A stretch of 64,000 nt of DNA from NCBI GenBank assembly GCA_902495595.1, contig CABUXV010000008.1, positions 10,459-74,458 of the forward strand. The letters run 5' to 3'. The notes under the pieces were generated by a model that was not told the origin of the DNA, ran no database searches, and saw only the letters and a list, made by a program, of their open reading frames with translations. The translations under genes and the position numbers were made by a program. Shown in pieces: positions 51,803 through 59,422 of this stretch (its first letter is position 1; the number at the start of each line of letters is the position of its first letter). Source of the DNA: an uncultured Eubacterium sp. (GTDB lineage: Bacteria > Bacillota > Clostridia > Peptostreptococcales > Anaerovoracaceae).

Positions 51803-51834
51803 ACATCGTCCTCATTGATCATCGGACTAACACA

Positions 51835-51873
51835 AAAATGCAGCGGCATGAATTATGCTGCTGCATTTTTTTA
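51835..51873 (+). terminator. Intrinsic terminator after the MFS gene
   Basis: Stem AAAATGCAGCGGCAT / ATGCTGCTGCATTTT (15 bp with one G-T pair) and a five-base loop, followed by seven T. The A-run on the other side lets it also serve the convergent trxB transcript. Confidence 0.92.
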
Positions 51874-51918
51874 TGTCTTGCTTACGTAAAATAACCAAAA
51901 TCATAGTTTAAGCTCACG

Positions 51919-52117
51919 TTTTGGATAAAAATTACCTATTCTTACAAACCTGGCCCAGTCAAATTATCCAAAATTCTCAATTTAAAGGCTGTTTTTGTCA
52001 TGAAATTTGAAATATATTCCATTTACCATGTTTTTTTATCCAAAAAATCTTTAAAAATCATACTTTTGGTTATTAATAAATTCTTCACAGGTCATATCAG
52101 CGCTGTTTTATCCAAAA
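51919..52117. repeat. Cluster of TTATCCAAAA motifs with 72-bp spacing
   Basis: In the ~315-bp gap between convergent genes, TTATCCAAAA occurs at 51964, 52036 and 52108, exactly 72 bp apart, plus one inverted copy (TTTTGGATAA) at 51919-51928. Degenerate forms lie at 52064 and 52136. The surrounding bases are not obviously repeated. No ORF with a ribosome site is seen here. Confidence 0.6.
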
Positions 52118-52188
52118 TACTACGATAAGTTAAATCTTTGGATATTTCATTTTTCTTTCACAGCATATCCGCATGACGCCGCAACAAA

Positions 52189-53106
52189 TCAATAGCTGTC
52201 TACGTACTGACATGCTTTCAATGCTGCGGATGTACCGTCTGCAACGGCTGTCGTTACCTGTCTTACTTGTTTTTTCCTGCAATCTCCCGCAACAAACAGT
52301 CCGGAAAATTCAGTTTCACAGCTCTCGTCCGAATCAGCATATCCTTCTTCATCCAGTTTTATATAATCTGCAGCTACACTATTGTCCGGAACATGTCCTA
52401 TGGCTATAAACAGCCCATCTATATTGAGAATTCTGCCGTCTGAAAGAGTTATTGATTGAAGTTTTCTTTCTCCGTTTAAACCTTCTATTGTACTTCCAAG
52501 CACAAATTCCACATTACCCTTTTCTTCCAGCAGCTTTACAAGAGATTTCTCGCCTCTGAATTCCTGCCGTCTGTGAATTAAATACACTTTACTGCACAGC
52601 TGGGATAAATACAGAGCCTCCTGCAAAGCCGTATTTCCTCCGCCGTTTACTGCTGCCACCTTGTTCTTATAAAACTCACCGTCACAAACTGCGCAGTAGG
52701 ATATGCCCGTTCCTATAAAGTTTTCTTCATTATCCAAACCAAGCATGCGAGGCCTTGCGCCTGTAGCCAAAATTACGGCTTTGCTTTTAAATTCTTCTCC
52801 GAACACGGTTTTTACAACAAAATATTTCTTATTGCCGTACTCTGCAGACTTAAGAGCATAAATTTCGGAAACTTCATCAAGCTCCATATCTGCGCCGCGC
52901 TCCATAACCTGTTCCACCAGTCTGTCGGCAAACTCCATACCTGAAACAGATGTTACAGCCGGAAAATTTTCAAGCTTTTCGGACCAGGTTATCTGACCTC
53001 CGTAAGTGCTTTTTTCAATCACGAGAACGGTTTTTCCTGATCTTCTTACGTACAGAGCCGCCGTAAGACCGGCAGGACCTCCGCCAATAACTATAACATC
53101 ATACAT
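52189..53106 (-). CDS. trxB: Thioredoxin reductase
   Basis: Low-molecular-weight FAD/NADPH disulfide reductase of 305 residues. Motifs: FAD loop VIVIGGGPAGLTAALYVRRSG, ILATGARPRMLG, redox-active CAVCDG, NADPH loop GGGNTALQEALYLS with HRRQEFR (basic residues for the 2'-phosphate) and the C-terminal FAD motif GLFVAGDCRKKQVRQV. Its ATG overlaps the stop of nrdD by one base (TAATG), so the two are translationally coupled. Since nrdD carries a fused redoxin, this reductase is the likely electron supplier for it. Confidence 0.95.
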   Translation of the reverse strand: MYDVIVIGGGPAGLTAALYVRRSGKTVLVIEKSTYGGQITWSEKLENFPAVTSVSGMEFADRLVEQVMERGADMELDEVSEIYALKSAEYGNKKYFVVKTVFGEEFKSKAVILATGARPRMLGLDNEENFIGTGISYCAVCDGEFYKNKVAAVNGGGNTALQEALYLSQLCSKVYLIHRRQEFRGEKSLVKLLEEKGNVEFVLGSTIEGLNGERKLQSITLSDGRILNIDGLFIAIGHVPDNSVAADYIKLDEEGYADSDESCETEFSGLFVAGDCRKKQVRQVTTAVADGTSAALKACQYVDSY

Positions 53107-55502
53107 TATCTGACCTCTTTTTCCATAAGGAATTTTCGTATTTCACCGGCTCCTGTGTATTTGTTCACATCAGAGCCGTTCTTTATTACAAGAGTCGGCG
53201 CCTGAGTTATGCCATATTCCTTGACTAAATCAGCATTCTCATCTGCCATCAGCTTTTCATATGAGACACCGGCCTTATCGAGATATCCATAAGCAATTCT
53301 GCAGTTCGGACATGTTTTTGTGGCAAATATCATAGCGCGTTCATGGTCGGCGTTATTTCCGTTTTCCTCTTCGCCTTCTGCCGCTAAAACACTTTCGCCT
53401 CGCTGAAAATTCTCATGAGTAAGCACGCTGTTTGAAAGGTCGTATTCCTTTCTTGCTTTATATTCCTCGGTTTTTCCGGCATTCCAATTCTGTACGGGAC
53501 GGTAATATCCCGTTATCCGGCTGTATACTTCTGCCGTTTCTCCACAGTGCGGACAAGTAAAATGTTCTCCGCTGAGATAGCCGTGATTCTTACATATGGA
53601 ATATGTCGGAGACATGGTATAGTATGGAAGTCTGTAGTTTTCCGCAATCTTTCTTACGAGATTTGCGGCAGCTTCCCAGTCGGGAAGTTTTTCTCCAAGA
53701 AAAGCGTGAAATACTGTTCCGGAAGTATACAATGTCTGCATTTCATCCTGTATATCAAGAGCCGAAAATATATCGTCGGTGTATCCCACAGGAAGATGAC
53801 TGCTGTTTGTATAATAAGGCTCTCCGCAGTCGGAAGATGAAGCGGTTATTATATCACCAAACTGCGCTACATCATGTTTTGCAAGCCTGTATGAAGTAGA
53901 CTCGGCAGGAGTTGCTTCAAGATTATAAAGATCACCGTATTCTTCCTGATAATCCGATAATCTCTGTCTCATGTGATTAAGCACTTTTTTAGTAAACTCC
54001 TGACAGTTCTTATCAGTCATGTCCGCTTTTATCCATGATGCGTTTAACCCAGCCTCATTCATTCCTACGAGACCTATGGTTGAAAAATGATTGTCAAGAG
54101 TTCCCAAATATCTCTTAGTATAAGGATAAAGACCTTCATTTAAAAGTTTGGTAATAACTGTTCTTTTTATTTTAAGAGAACGTGCCGAAACATCCATCAT
54201 GTGATTAAGACGTTTGAAAAAGTCATCTTCACTTTCGGAAAGATATGCTATTCTAGGCATATTTATCGTAACCACACCTATTGAGCCTGTACTTTCTCCT
54301 GAACCGAAGAATCCTCCGGATTTTTTTCTCAGTTCTCTTAAATCGAGTCTGAGACGGCAGCACATTGAACGTACATCGCTTGGTTCCATATCGCTGTTGA
54401 TGTAATTTGAAAAATACGGAGTTCCGTATTTTGCCGTCATTTCAAACAAAAGCTTGTTATTTTCAGTAGGCGACCAGTCAAAATCACCTGTTATGGAATA
54501 AGTAGGTATAGGATACTGGAATCCTCTTCCGTTGGCATCCCCTTCTATCATAATATCTATAAATGCTTTGTTTACCATGGCCATTTCTTCAACACAGTCG
54601 CCATATGTAAAATCCATCTCTTTTCCGCCTACTATGGCAGGAAGATCTTTGAGATCCGAAGGAACCGTCCAGTCCAGGGTGATATTTGAGAACGGAGCCT
54701 GAGTACCCCATCTTGAAGGAGTGTTGACACCGTATATAAATGACTGTATGCACTGTTTAACTTCCTTGTATGAGAGGCTGTCAGCTTTTACAAAAGGAGC
54801 TAGATATGTATCAAAAGATGAAAATGCCTGGGCGCCTGCCCATTCATTCTGCATTATTCCAAGGAAATTTACCATTTGATTGCACAGGGTTGAAAGATGG
54901 CTTGCAGGTGAAGATGTTATTTTTCCCGGAACACCTCCAAGGCCTTCTTTTATAAGCTGCTTTAAACTCCAGCCTGCGCAGTATCCTGTAAGCATAGACA
55001 GGTCATGTATATGTATATCACAGCTTCGGTGAGCATTGCTTATCTCTTCATCATATATTTCACTGAGCCAGTAGTTGGCTGTAATAGCGCCTGAGTTTGA
55101 AAGAATAAGTCCTCCTACGGAATATGTTACGGTTGAATTTTCCTTAACACGCCAGTCCAGAACATTTACATAGTCGTTTACCGTCTCCTTATAGTCAAGA
55201 TATGTGGATTTGATGTTTCGGAGTTTTTCCCTCTGTTTACGATATAAAATATAAGACTTGGCTACAACGTCATATCCACCTTTGGATAATACGGACTCTA
55301 CACTGTCCTGTATATCTTCAACGGCTACATAACCGTCTTTTATCTTCGGAAGAAAATCTGCCGATACTTTAAGCGCCAGAAAATCGATTATGTTGTCCGT
55401 ATAATCCGTTTCTGTAGCTTCAAAAGCTTTTTTCATAGCGCCGGCAATTTTGTTGATGTCAAAGTCGACGATTTTGCCGTCTCTCTTAATGATTTGATAC
55501 AT
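53106..55502 (-). CDS. nrdD: Anaerobic ribonucleoside-triphosphate reductase with fused C-terminal redoxin
   Basis: Class III glycyl-radical ribonucleotide reductase, 798 residues. An ATP-cone fills residues ~1-90. The catalytic barrel includes DIHIHDLSMLTGYCAGWSLKQL and the C-terminal zinc site CKNHGYLSGEHFTCPHCGE, followed by the glycyl-radical loop RITGYYRPVQNWNAGK. An acidic linker (AAEGEEENGNNADHE) then joins a 75-residue thioredoxin/glutaredoxin-like domain from residue ~724 with active site CPNC (731-734) and cis-proline loop TQAPTLV. Standard NrdD ends after the radical loop. It sits between nrdG and trxB. Confidence 0.95.
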   Translation of the reverse strand: MYQIIKRDGKIVDFDINKIAGAMKKAFEATETDYTDNIIDFLALKVSADFLPKIKDGYVAVEDIQDSVESVLSKGGYDVVAKSYILYRKQREKLRNIKSTYLDYKETVNDYVNVLDWRVKENSTVTYSVGGLILSNSGAITANYWLSEIYDEEISNAHRSCDIHIHDLSMLTGYCAGWSLKQLIKEGLGGVPGKITSSPASHLSTLCNQMVNFLGIMQNEWAGAQAFSSFDTYLAPFVKADSLSYKEVKQCIQSFIYGVNTPSRWGTQAPFSNITLDWTVPSDLKDLPAIVGGKEMDFTYGDCVEEMAMVNKAFIDIMIEGDANGRGFQYPIPTYSITGDFDWSPTENNKLLFEMTAKYGTPYFSNYINSDMEPSDVRSMCCRLRLDLRELRKKSGGFFGSGESTGSIGVVTINMPRIAYLSESEDDFFKRLNHMMDVSARSLKIKRTVITKLLNEGLYPYTKRYLGTLDNHFSTIGLVGMNEAGLNASWIKADMTDKNCQEFTKKVLNHMRQRLSDYQEEYGDLYNLEATPAESTSYRLAKHDVAQFGDIITASSSDCGEPYYTNSSHLPVGYTDDIFSALDIQDEMQTLYTSGTVFHAFLGEKLPDWEAAANLVRKIAENYRLPYYTMSPTYSICKNHGYLSGEHFTCPHCGETAEVYSRITGYYRPVQNWNAGKTEEYKARKEYDLSNSVLTHENFQRGESVLAAEGEEENGNNADHERAMIFATKTCPNCRIAYGYLDKAGVSYEKLMADENADLVKEYGITQAPTLVIKNGSDVNKYTGAGEIRKFLMEKEVR

Positions 55503-55538
55503 TTTGCTCTCCTTTTTTTGATTTTTTATATTATTATA

Positions 55539-56249
55539 TTAAATGCCTCTCAGCTGAACTTTAGGTACATAAGGTCTGACAGCTTCGGCAAATACATTCA
55601 TTTCCCTTTCATCATAGGCTTCAAGTCCTGTGGGATTTATAAGGTCTTTTGAATTTTTAAACTGCTGAAGATAATAATTTTCAGCGCCCTTTATCCATTT
55701 AGCCAGTTCTGATATATCTTTTACTCTGTGAATACCCTTTACTACAGTTGTTCTGAATTCATACTCCACATATCTGCTGTCAAGACTCATAATAAAATTT
55801 TTACTGTCATCTATTGACGTAAAATCCAGATGATTCAGTCCTGCTGCTTTCGAATATCCGTCAGGTGATGATTTTATATCCATTGCGATTTTATCAACAA
55901 GACCTTCAGATACAATTTCTTTTAAGAGACCGGGATTTGAACCATTGGTATCCAGCTTGATTTTATACCCCAGACTTTTAATTTTTTCAATGAGCTGCGG
56001 CAAGTCCCGATTTAAAAGAGGTTCTCCTCCTGTTATGACGACGCCGTCAAGAATACCCTTTCTGCTGTCAAGAAAACTTAGAAGATCTGTTTCTCTTATT
56101 AGATTATCTGTTTCTATGTTTTTTGAAAGAACAAGAGACGAATTATGGCAGTATGGACATCTAAAATTGCACCCACTGATAAAAACCGTACAGGCTACTT
56201 TTCCGGGATAATCAAGAAGTGTTAATTTCTGTATTCCTGATATATTCAT
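55539..56249 (-). CDS. nrdG: Anaerobic ribonucleotide reductase activase
   Basis: Radical-SAM enzyme that installs the glycyl radical on NrdD. The 236-residue protein has the cluster motif CNFRCPYCHN (C-x3-C-x2-C), preceded by LTLLDYPGKVACTVFISG, and GVVITGGEPLL for SAM binding. It is longer than E. coli NrdG (~155) and belongs to the larger type found in Clostridia, related to PFL-activating enzymes. It is the first gene of the nrdG-nrdD-trxB operon; 36 bp separate it from nrdD. A GGAGGTAAG site precedes the ATG. Confidence 0.93.
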   Translation of the reverse strand: MNISGIQKLTLLDYPGKVACTVFISGCNFRCPYCHNSSLVLSKNIETDNLIRETDLLSFLDSRKGILDGVVITGGEPLLNRDLPQLIEKIKSLGYKIKLDTNGSNPGLLKEIVSEGLVDKIAMDIKSSPDGYSKAAGLNHLDFTSIDDSKNFIMSLDSRYVEYEFRTTVVKGIHRVKDISELAKWIKGAENYYLQQFKNSKDLINPTGLEAYDEREMNVFAEAVRPYVPKVQLRGI

Positions 56250-56296
56250 GTCTTACCTCCTGATTCACCAATCGATTATATCCGATGATGTTTTTT

Positions 56297-56347
56297 ATTG
56301 TATCATATCTTGGGTCACTCGTCAATTATACATACTATATATTGAGA
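56297..56347 (-). promoter_or_regulatory. nrdG promoter with an adjacent NrdR-like box
   Basis: Minus strand TTGACG (56320-56325), 17 bp, TACAAT (56297-56302). Just upstream, plus-strand 56332-56347 reads ATACTATATATTGAGA, whose core CTATATATTG fits the NrdR consensus core CWATATATWG completely. A clear second box at the usual three-turn spacing was not found. Confidence 0.65.
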
Positions 56348-56426
56348 ATTTTTGTTAAATGTGAATATTTTACACAATTTACAATTATTTATTGAATAAA
56401 GTATCTTGTTTTGTTTTATCAAATCA

Positions 56427-56455
56427 TTGCTTTTTAAAGAATTTATATGTATACT
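56427..56455 (+). promoter_or_regulatory. Promoter of the cold-shock gene
   Basis: TTGCTT (56427-56432), 17 bp, TATACT (56450-56455). It predicts a leader of roughly 115 bases before the csp start codon. Confidence 0.65.
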
Positions 56456-56478
56456 TAGTATGTATTCTGAATTTATAG

Positions 56479-56536
56479 ATTGATTACCGTAGCAATGAAT
56501 CAATTTTTAATTTTGATTCATAGTCTGCGGTTTTTT
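56479..56536 (+). promoter_or_regulatory. Terminator-like, switchable csp leader
   Basis: A hairpin with closing stem ACCG / CGGT and main stem ATGAATCAA / TTGATTCAT (56486-56531) runs directly into TTTTTT, 42 bases before the csp ATG. An alternative 7-bp pairing ATTGATT (56479-56485) with AATCAAT (56498-56504) uses the terminator's left arm, so the two folds exclude each other. Confidence 0.6.
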
Positions 56537-56578
56537 ATTTAATAAGGTCCGAATAACATTTTTTCAGGAGGTACTTAC

Positions 56579-56791
56579 ATGAACCATGGTACTGTAAAGT
56601 GGTTTAACGAACAAAAAGGATTTGGATTTATTTCCAACGATGACGGCGGCGATGATATTTTCGTACATTTCTCTGCAATTGTAGGAGAAGGTTTCAAGTC
56701 TCTAAATGAAGGACAAAAAGTAACTTTCGATATCGAAAGCGATCCTAAAAACAATGGTAAGCTTCGTGCTGCCAATGTTTGTTTAGCATAG
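56579..56791 (+). CDS. csp: Cold-shock protein (CspA family)
   Basis: A 70-residue single cold-shock domain: GTVKWFNEQKGFGFISNDDGGDDIFVHFSAI contains RNP1 (KGFGFI) and RNP2 (DIFVHF), and the C-terminal KVTFDIESDPKNNGKLRAANV completes the beta-barrel. It binds single-stranded RNA/DNA and melts mRNA structures in the cytoplasm. A strong AGGAGG site precedes the ATG; the leader contains a terminator-like hairpin suggesting control by premature termination. A solid terminator follows. Confidence 0.96.
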   Translation: MNHGTVKWFNEQKGFGFISNDDGGDDIFVHFSAIVGEGFKSLNEGQKVTFDIESDPKNNGKLRAANVCLA

Positions 56792-56802
56792 AGTAGTTAA
56801 CC

Positions 56803-56838
56803 AAAAAAATCCCCGCATCAAGTGTGGGGATTTTTTAT
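56803..56838. terminator. Bidirectional terminator between csp and the acetyltransferase gene
   Basis: AAAAAATCCCC pairs with GGGGATTTTTT, with GCA / TGT extending the inner stem and a short loop. T-runs on both strands allow it to end csp (plus) and the convergent minus-strand operon. Confidence 0.92.
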
Positions 56839-57482
56839 TTGTTAATTAAATTATATTCAAAATAACTCATATCTTCTTCTAAAATCAAATGTTTTTTGCT
56901 GTCTTTTTCCGTTATAGGTCTTATCGGCCGGCAAGGGACTCCAAAAGCAAGGTAATCGTCCGGTATATCTTTAGTCACAACGCTTCCTGCTCCTATAACG
57001 GCGTTATTTCCTATGCGAACACCTCCTATAACAACTGCGTTGCATGCTATCCACACATTATTTCCTATATGAATTTCTTCCGCATATTCAGCCATCGTAG
57101 TATTGTTGTTTTCATCAAGCCCCATCCTCTCCTGGGCTATCAGCGGATGATTTGTTGCCATAAGCGATACATTGGGTCCGAAACATACATTATCTCCTAT
57201 ATATATCGGCGCATCATCCATAACAGTTAAATTAAAATTCGAAAAAAAATTTTCTCCTATATATGTATGACTTCCGTAATTAAACTGAATAGGTCCCTGA
57301 AAGTAATAAGTGCTGCCTATTTTCCCTATGAATTCTTTTATTATTGAGGCTCTTTCACAGTCGTATTCATCCATGCTGTTATATTTTTGGCACAATATGT
57401 GTGTATTATGTTTTAAATCACGAAGCTCTTTGCTTCTGGGATCAAACATTTTGCCTGCAAAAATTTTTTCTTCTTCCCTCAT
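56835..57482 (-). CDS. Sugar O-acetyltransferase of the maltose acetyltransferase family
   Basis: Left-handed beta-helix acetyl-CoA transferase of 215 residues, in the Maa/LacA/NodL group. The N-terminal helical Mac domain starts EEEKIFAGKMFDPRSKELRDLK; the hexapeptide repeats follow (YIGENFFSNFNLTVMDDAPIYIGDNVCFGPNVSLMATNHPL), with the catalytic histidine in TNHPL, and NAVIGAGSVVTKDIPDDYLAFGVPCRPIRPI closes the helix. It is the last gene of a five-gene minus operon, 21 bp after the EFR1 gene. The acetylated sugar is unknown. Confidence 0.9.
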   Translation of the reverse strand: MREEEKIFAGKMFDPRSKELRDLKHNTHILCQKYNSMDEYDCERASIIKEFIGKIGSTYYFQGPIQFNYGSHTYIGENFFSNFNLTVMDDAPIYIGDNVCFGPNVSLMATNHPLIAQERMGLDENNNTTMAEYAEEIHIGNNVWIACNAVVIGGVRIGNNAVIGAGSVVTKDIPDDYLAFGVPCRPIRPITEKDSKKHLILEEDMSYFEYNLINK

Positions 57483-57503
57483 AAATTCACCTTTTGCACA
57501 AAA

Positions 57504-58247
57504 TTATTTAAGATAGTATCTTCTTTTGCTTTTAGTCCCGCTTCCGTATTCAATGGCTTTCTCAGGACATCCGCATATACAAGCCATGCAGTGCGTGCAG
57601 TTATCTCCCCATCTTGGCTTTCCTCCAGCTAAGATTATATTGTTCAGCATACACATTTTTTCACACAGCCCGCAGGATATACATTTATCAGTTGCATAAA
57701 AGGCTTTTGCTTTAATAATAAATTTATAAAAAAAAGTATTGACAAAGCCGCTTTTACATTTATCCAAAAAATTTGTTTTAAGCTCCGGAAAAGATTCTTC
57801 TGATATAATATAATCCACCAGCTGCTCCATATGTATATCAGCTTCATTTATTATCTTTTCGGCTTCAGCCTCATCTGGGGCCTTAAAGAGAGCTATATAA
57901 TTTTCCGGCATCCAAACTTCCGCTGCTCCCTTATAATGAAATCCCTTTTCCTTGCACAAAAGTTCAACTTTTTCTCCGGCACATCCTATGTCACTTCCAC
58001 AGTCTATTATAAAATATGCTTCGCGATTGCCCCTAAATGAGTTTTCCCTTATAAACTTCGAAAAGACATGAGGTATTTGCCACCCATAAACAGGGCAAAC
58101 AAAAACCCAGGGCTTTTCAGAATGAAATTCTGCTGGTTTTCCGCTTTTTATATATTCAAAGGCATCTGTAATCTCATCATCTAAATCTCTCGCCGCAATT
58201 CTTGCAAGATGTCGGCTGTTTCCTGTTCCCGTAAAATATATTACCAT
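57504..58247 (-). CDS. EFR1 family flavodoxin-ferredoxin fusion
   Basis: A 247-residue electron carrier: an N-terminal flavodoxin-like domain (IYFTGTGNSRHLARIAARDL, the FMN phosphate loop T-G-T-G-N-S) and a C-terminal bis-[4Fe-4S] ferredoxin (CISCGLCEKMC and CTHCMACICGCP). EFR1 proteins are widespread in anaerobic Firmicutes and presumably move electrons between ferredoxin and flavin partners; no dedicated partner is known. It lies in an operon with two metal-chaperone-type GTPases, 11 bp after a small membrane protein gene. Confidence 0.88.
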   Translation of the reverse strand: MVIYFTGTGNSRHLARIAARDLDDEITDAFEYIKSGKPAEFHSEKPWVFVCPVYGWQIPHVFSKFIRENSFRGNREAYFIIDCGSDIGCAGEKVELLCKEKGFHYKGAAEVWMPENYIALFKAPDEAEAEKIINEADIHMEQLVDYIISEESFPELKTNFLDKCKSGFVNTFFYKFIIKAKAFYATDKCISCGLCEKMCMLNNIILAGGKPRWGDNCTHCMACICGCPEKAIEYGSGTKSKRRYYLK

Positions 58248-58258
58248 CGTTATCCCTT

Positions 58259-58423
58259 TTAGCTTTCTATCTCCACTGTATTCTCTTTGTCCTTGCCATT
58301 ATTGAGGCATTTCTTTGCAACTATGTACCCCAAGGTCATATCAACCGCATACAGTGTTAAATAAACTCCGGTAACTACTGCCGCATGTTTTTTGTAATTC
58401 CAGTTTTTAAAAAAATTCTTCAT
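58259..58423 (-). CDS. Small single-pass membrane protein
   Basis: A 54-residue product from the ATG at 58423 (MKNFFKNWNYKKHAAVVTGV), chosen because AAGGAGAG lies just upstream; a longer frame starts nine codons earlier without a site. One helix (AAVVTGVYLTLYAVDMTLGYIVA) is followed by a charged tail KKCLNNGKDKENTVEIES. No family recognised. It is packed between a G3E GTPase gene (23 bp) and the EFR1 gene (11 bp), so it is expressed with them. Confidence 0.65.
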   Translation of the reverse strand: MKNFFKNWNYKKHAAVVTGVYLTLYAVDMTLGYIVAKKCLNNGKDKENTVEIES

Positions 58424-58446
58424 AATTCTCTCCTTATATAATATCA

Positions 58447-59394
58447 TCATGTAAAGGTTACAAGTTCGATTTCAGGCTGCTTCGCCTGCTCTATGGATAT
58501 AAGTTCAAGTATGGGACCTGTTTCATCGTATCCATACATTTCGTGTTTTCCGTAATCAAAGCTTACTTTAACGTGAATCCAGTCTCCATGTTCAAACGCC
58601 ATATCTTCCTTAAAATTACAGATAAATCCCAGAAACTGTATGTCATCTTCACAGCAGGTCATTACATGTCTTCCCGGCACAAAGTATTTTTGATCCGGTT
58701 TTGCGCTGGCGCAGTATTTTGCTGTAAAAAGTATTTCCTTTCCCAAGTAATGTTCAGGGTTTTCCAGGGCATCTATATACCATAGACCGTAATCCATATC
58801 GTCTATACTAACTGTACTACTGCTGTAATCAAAAGGCAACACATCTTTTTCATTTTCATACATGGTGCCGTCCTTTCGTTCAAATGCCACCTGAACCGCA
58901 GGATTCAATGCCTTTAGATTTCTTCTGTACTTAATTCTGTCCGTACTGTCATCACATCTGTTGAAAATAATCAAATTTGATGCTTTCAGAGGCTCCATGA
59001 AAGTTTTTCTCATATTGTTTAAATAAAGTTCCGCCGAAGAGCCGTCAACGGTGGAATAAATTCCGCCGACAAACCAGTCCTCCGGAAAATTTCCGTCGAG
59101 AATCCGTTCCATCTCCCACATTCCATTATATTCTATCATTATCTGAGCAGGCTTATAATCCTTCTCAAGATTTGTCCAAAACATTTCATTAAGCATTTCA
59201 GGTTTTTCTGCTTTTATAAGTATAATCGAATATTCTCTTAGAAATTCTTCACTGAAGCTTTCTTCACCTTCTTCACACTGTACCAGAACAGTATTTCCTG
59301 GTTCCAGAAAATCTTCTTCTCCGCAAACCTCGTATATTAATGTCGTTTTTCCGCTGTCAAGCAGCCCTGTAAATAAATAAACCGGTATTTCCAT
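58447..59394 (-). CDS. CobW/G3E-type GTPase with TIGR03943-like C-terminal domain
   Basis: A 315-residue P-loop GTPase. VYLFTGLLDSGKTTLIYEV holds Walker A, and the G4-like NRCDD replaces NKxD. Unlike its neighbour it lacks the C-x-C-C metal motif and any His-rich stretch. The C-terminal part (GKEILFTAKYCASAKPDQKYFVPGRHVMTCCEDDIQFLGFICN) resembles the domain found in TIGR03943/DUF1980 proteins encoded beside DUF318 permeases in zinc-responsive operons. It follows the first G3E gene by 28 bp. Role in metal delivery is an inference. Confidence 0.78.
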   Translation of the reverse strand: MEIPVYLFTGLLDSGKTTLIYEVCGEEDFLEPGNTVLVQCEEGEESFSEEFLREYSIILIKAEKPEMLNEMFWTNLEKDYKPAQIMIEYNGMWEMERILDGNFPEDWFVGGIYSTVDGSSAELYLNNMRKTFMEPLKASNLIIFNRCDDSTDRIKYRRNLKALNPAVQVAFERKDGTMYENEKDVLPFDYSSSTVSIDDMDYGLWYIDALENPEHYLGKEILFTAKYCASAKPDQKYFVPGRHVMTCCEDDIQFLGFICNFKEDMAFEHGDWIHVKVSFDYGKHEMYGYDETGPILELISIEQAKQPEIELVTFT

Positions 59395-59422
59395 TATACA
59401 GCCTTTCTGACTTACAAATCAT

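Noticed and set aside
51439..51894. 151-residue ORF within the MFS gene
   Set aside because: A +1-frame shadow of the transporter, without ribosome site or recognisable domain.
56315..56503. 62-residue minus-strand ORF upstream of csp
   Set aside because: It overlaps the nrdG control region and the csp promoter and lacks a ribosome site.
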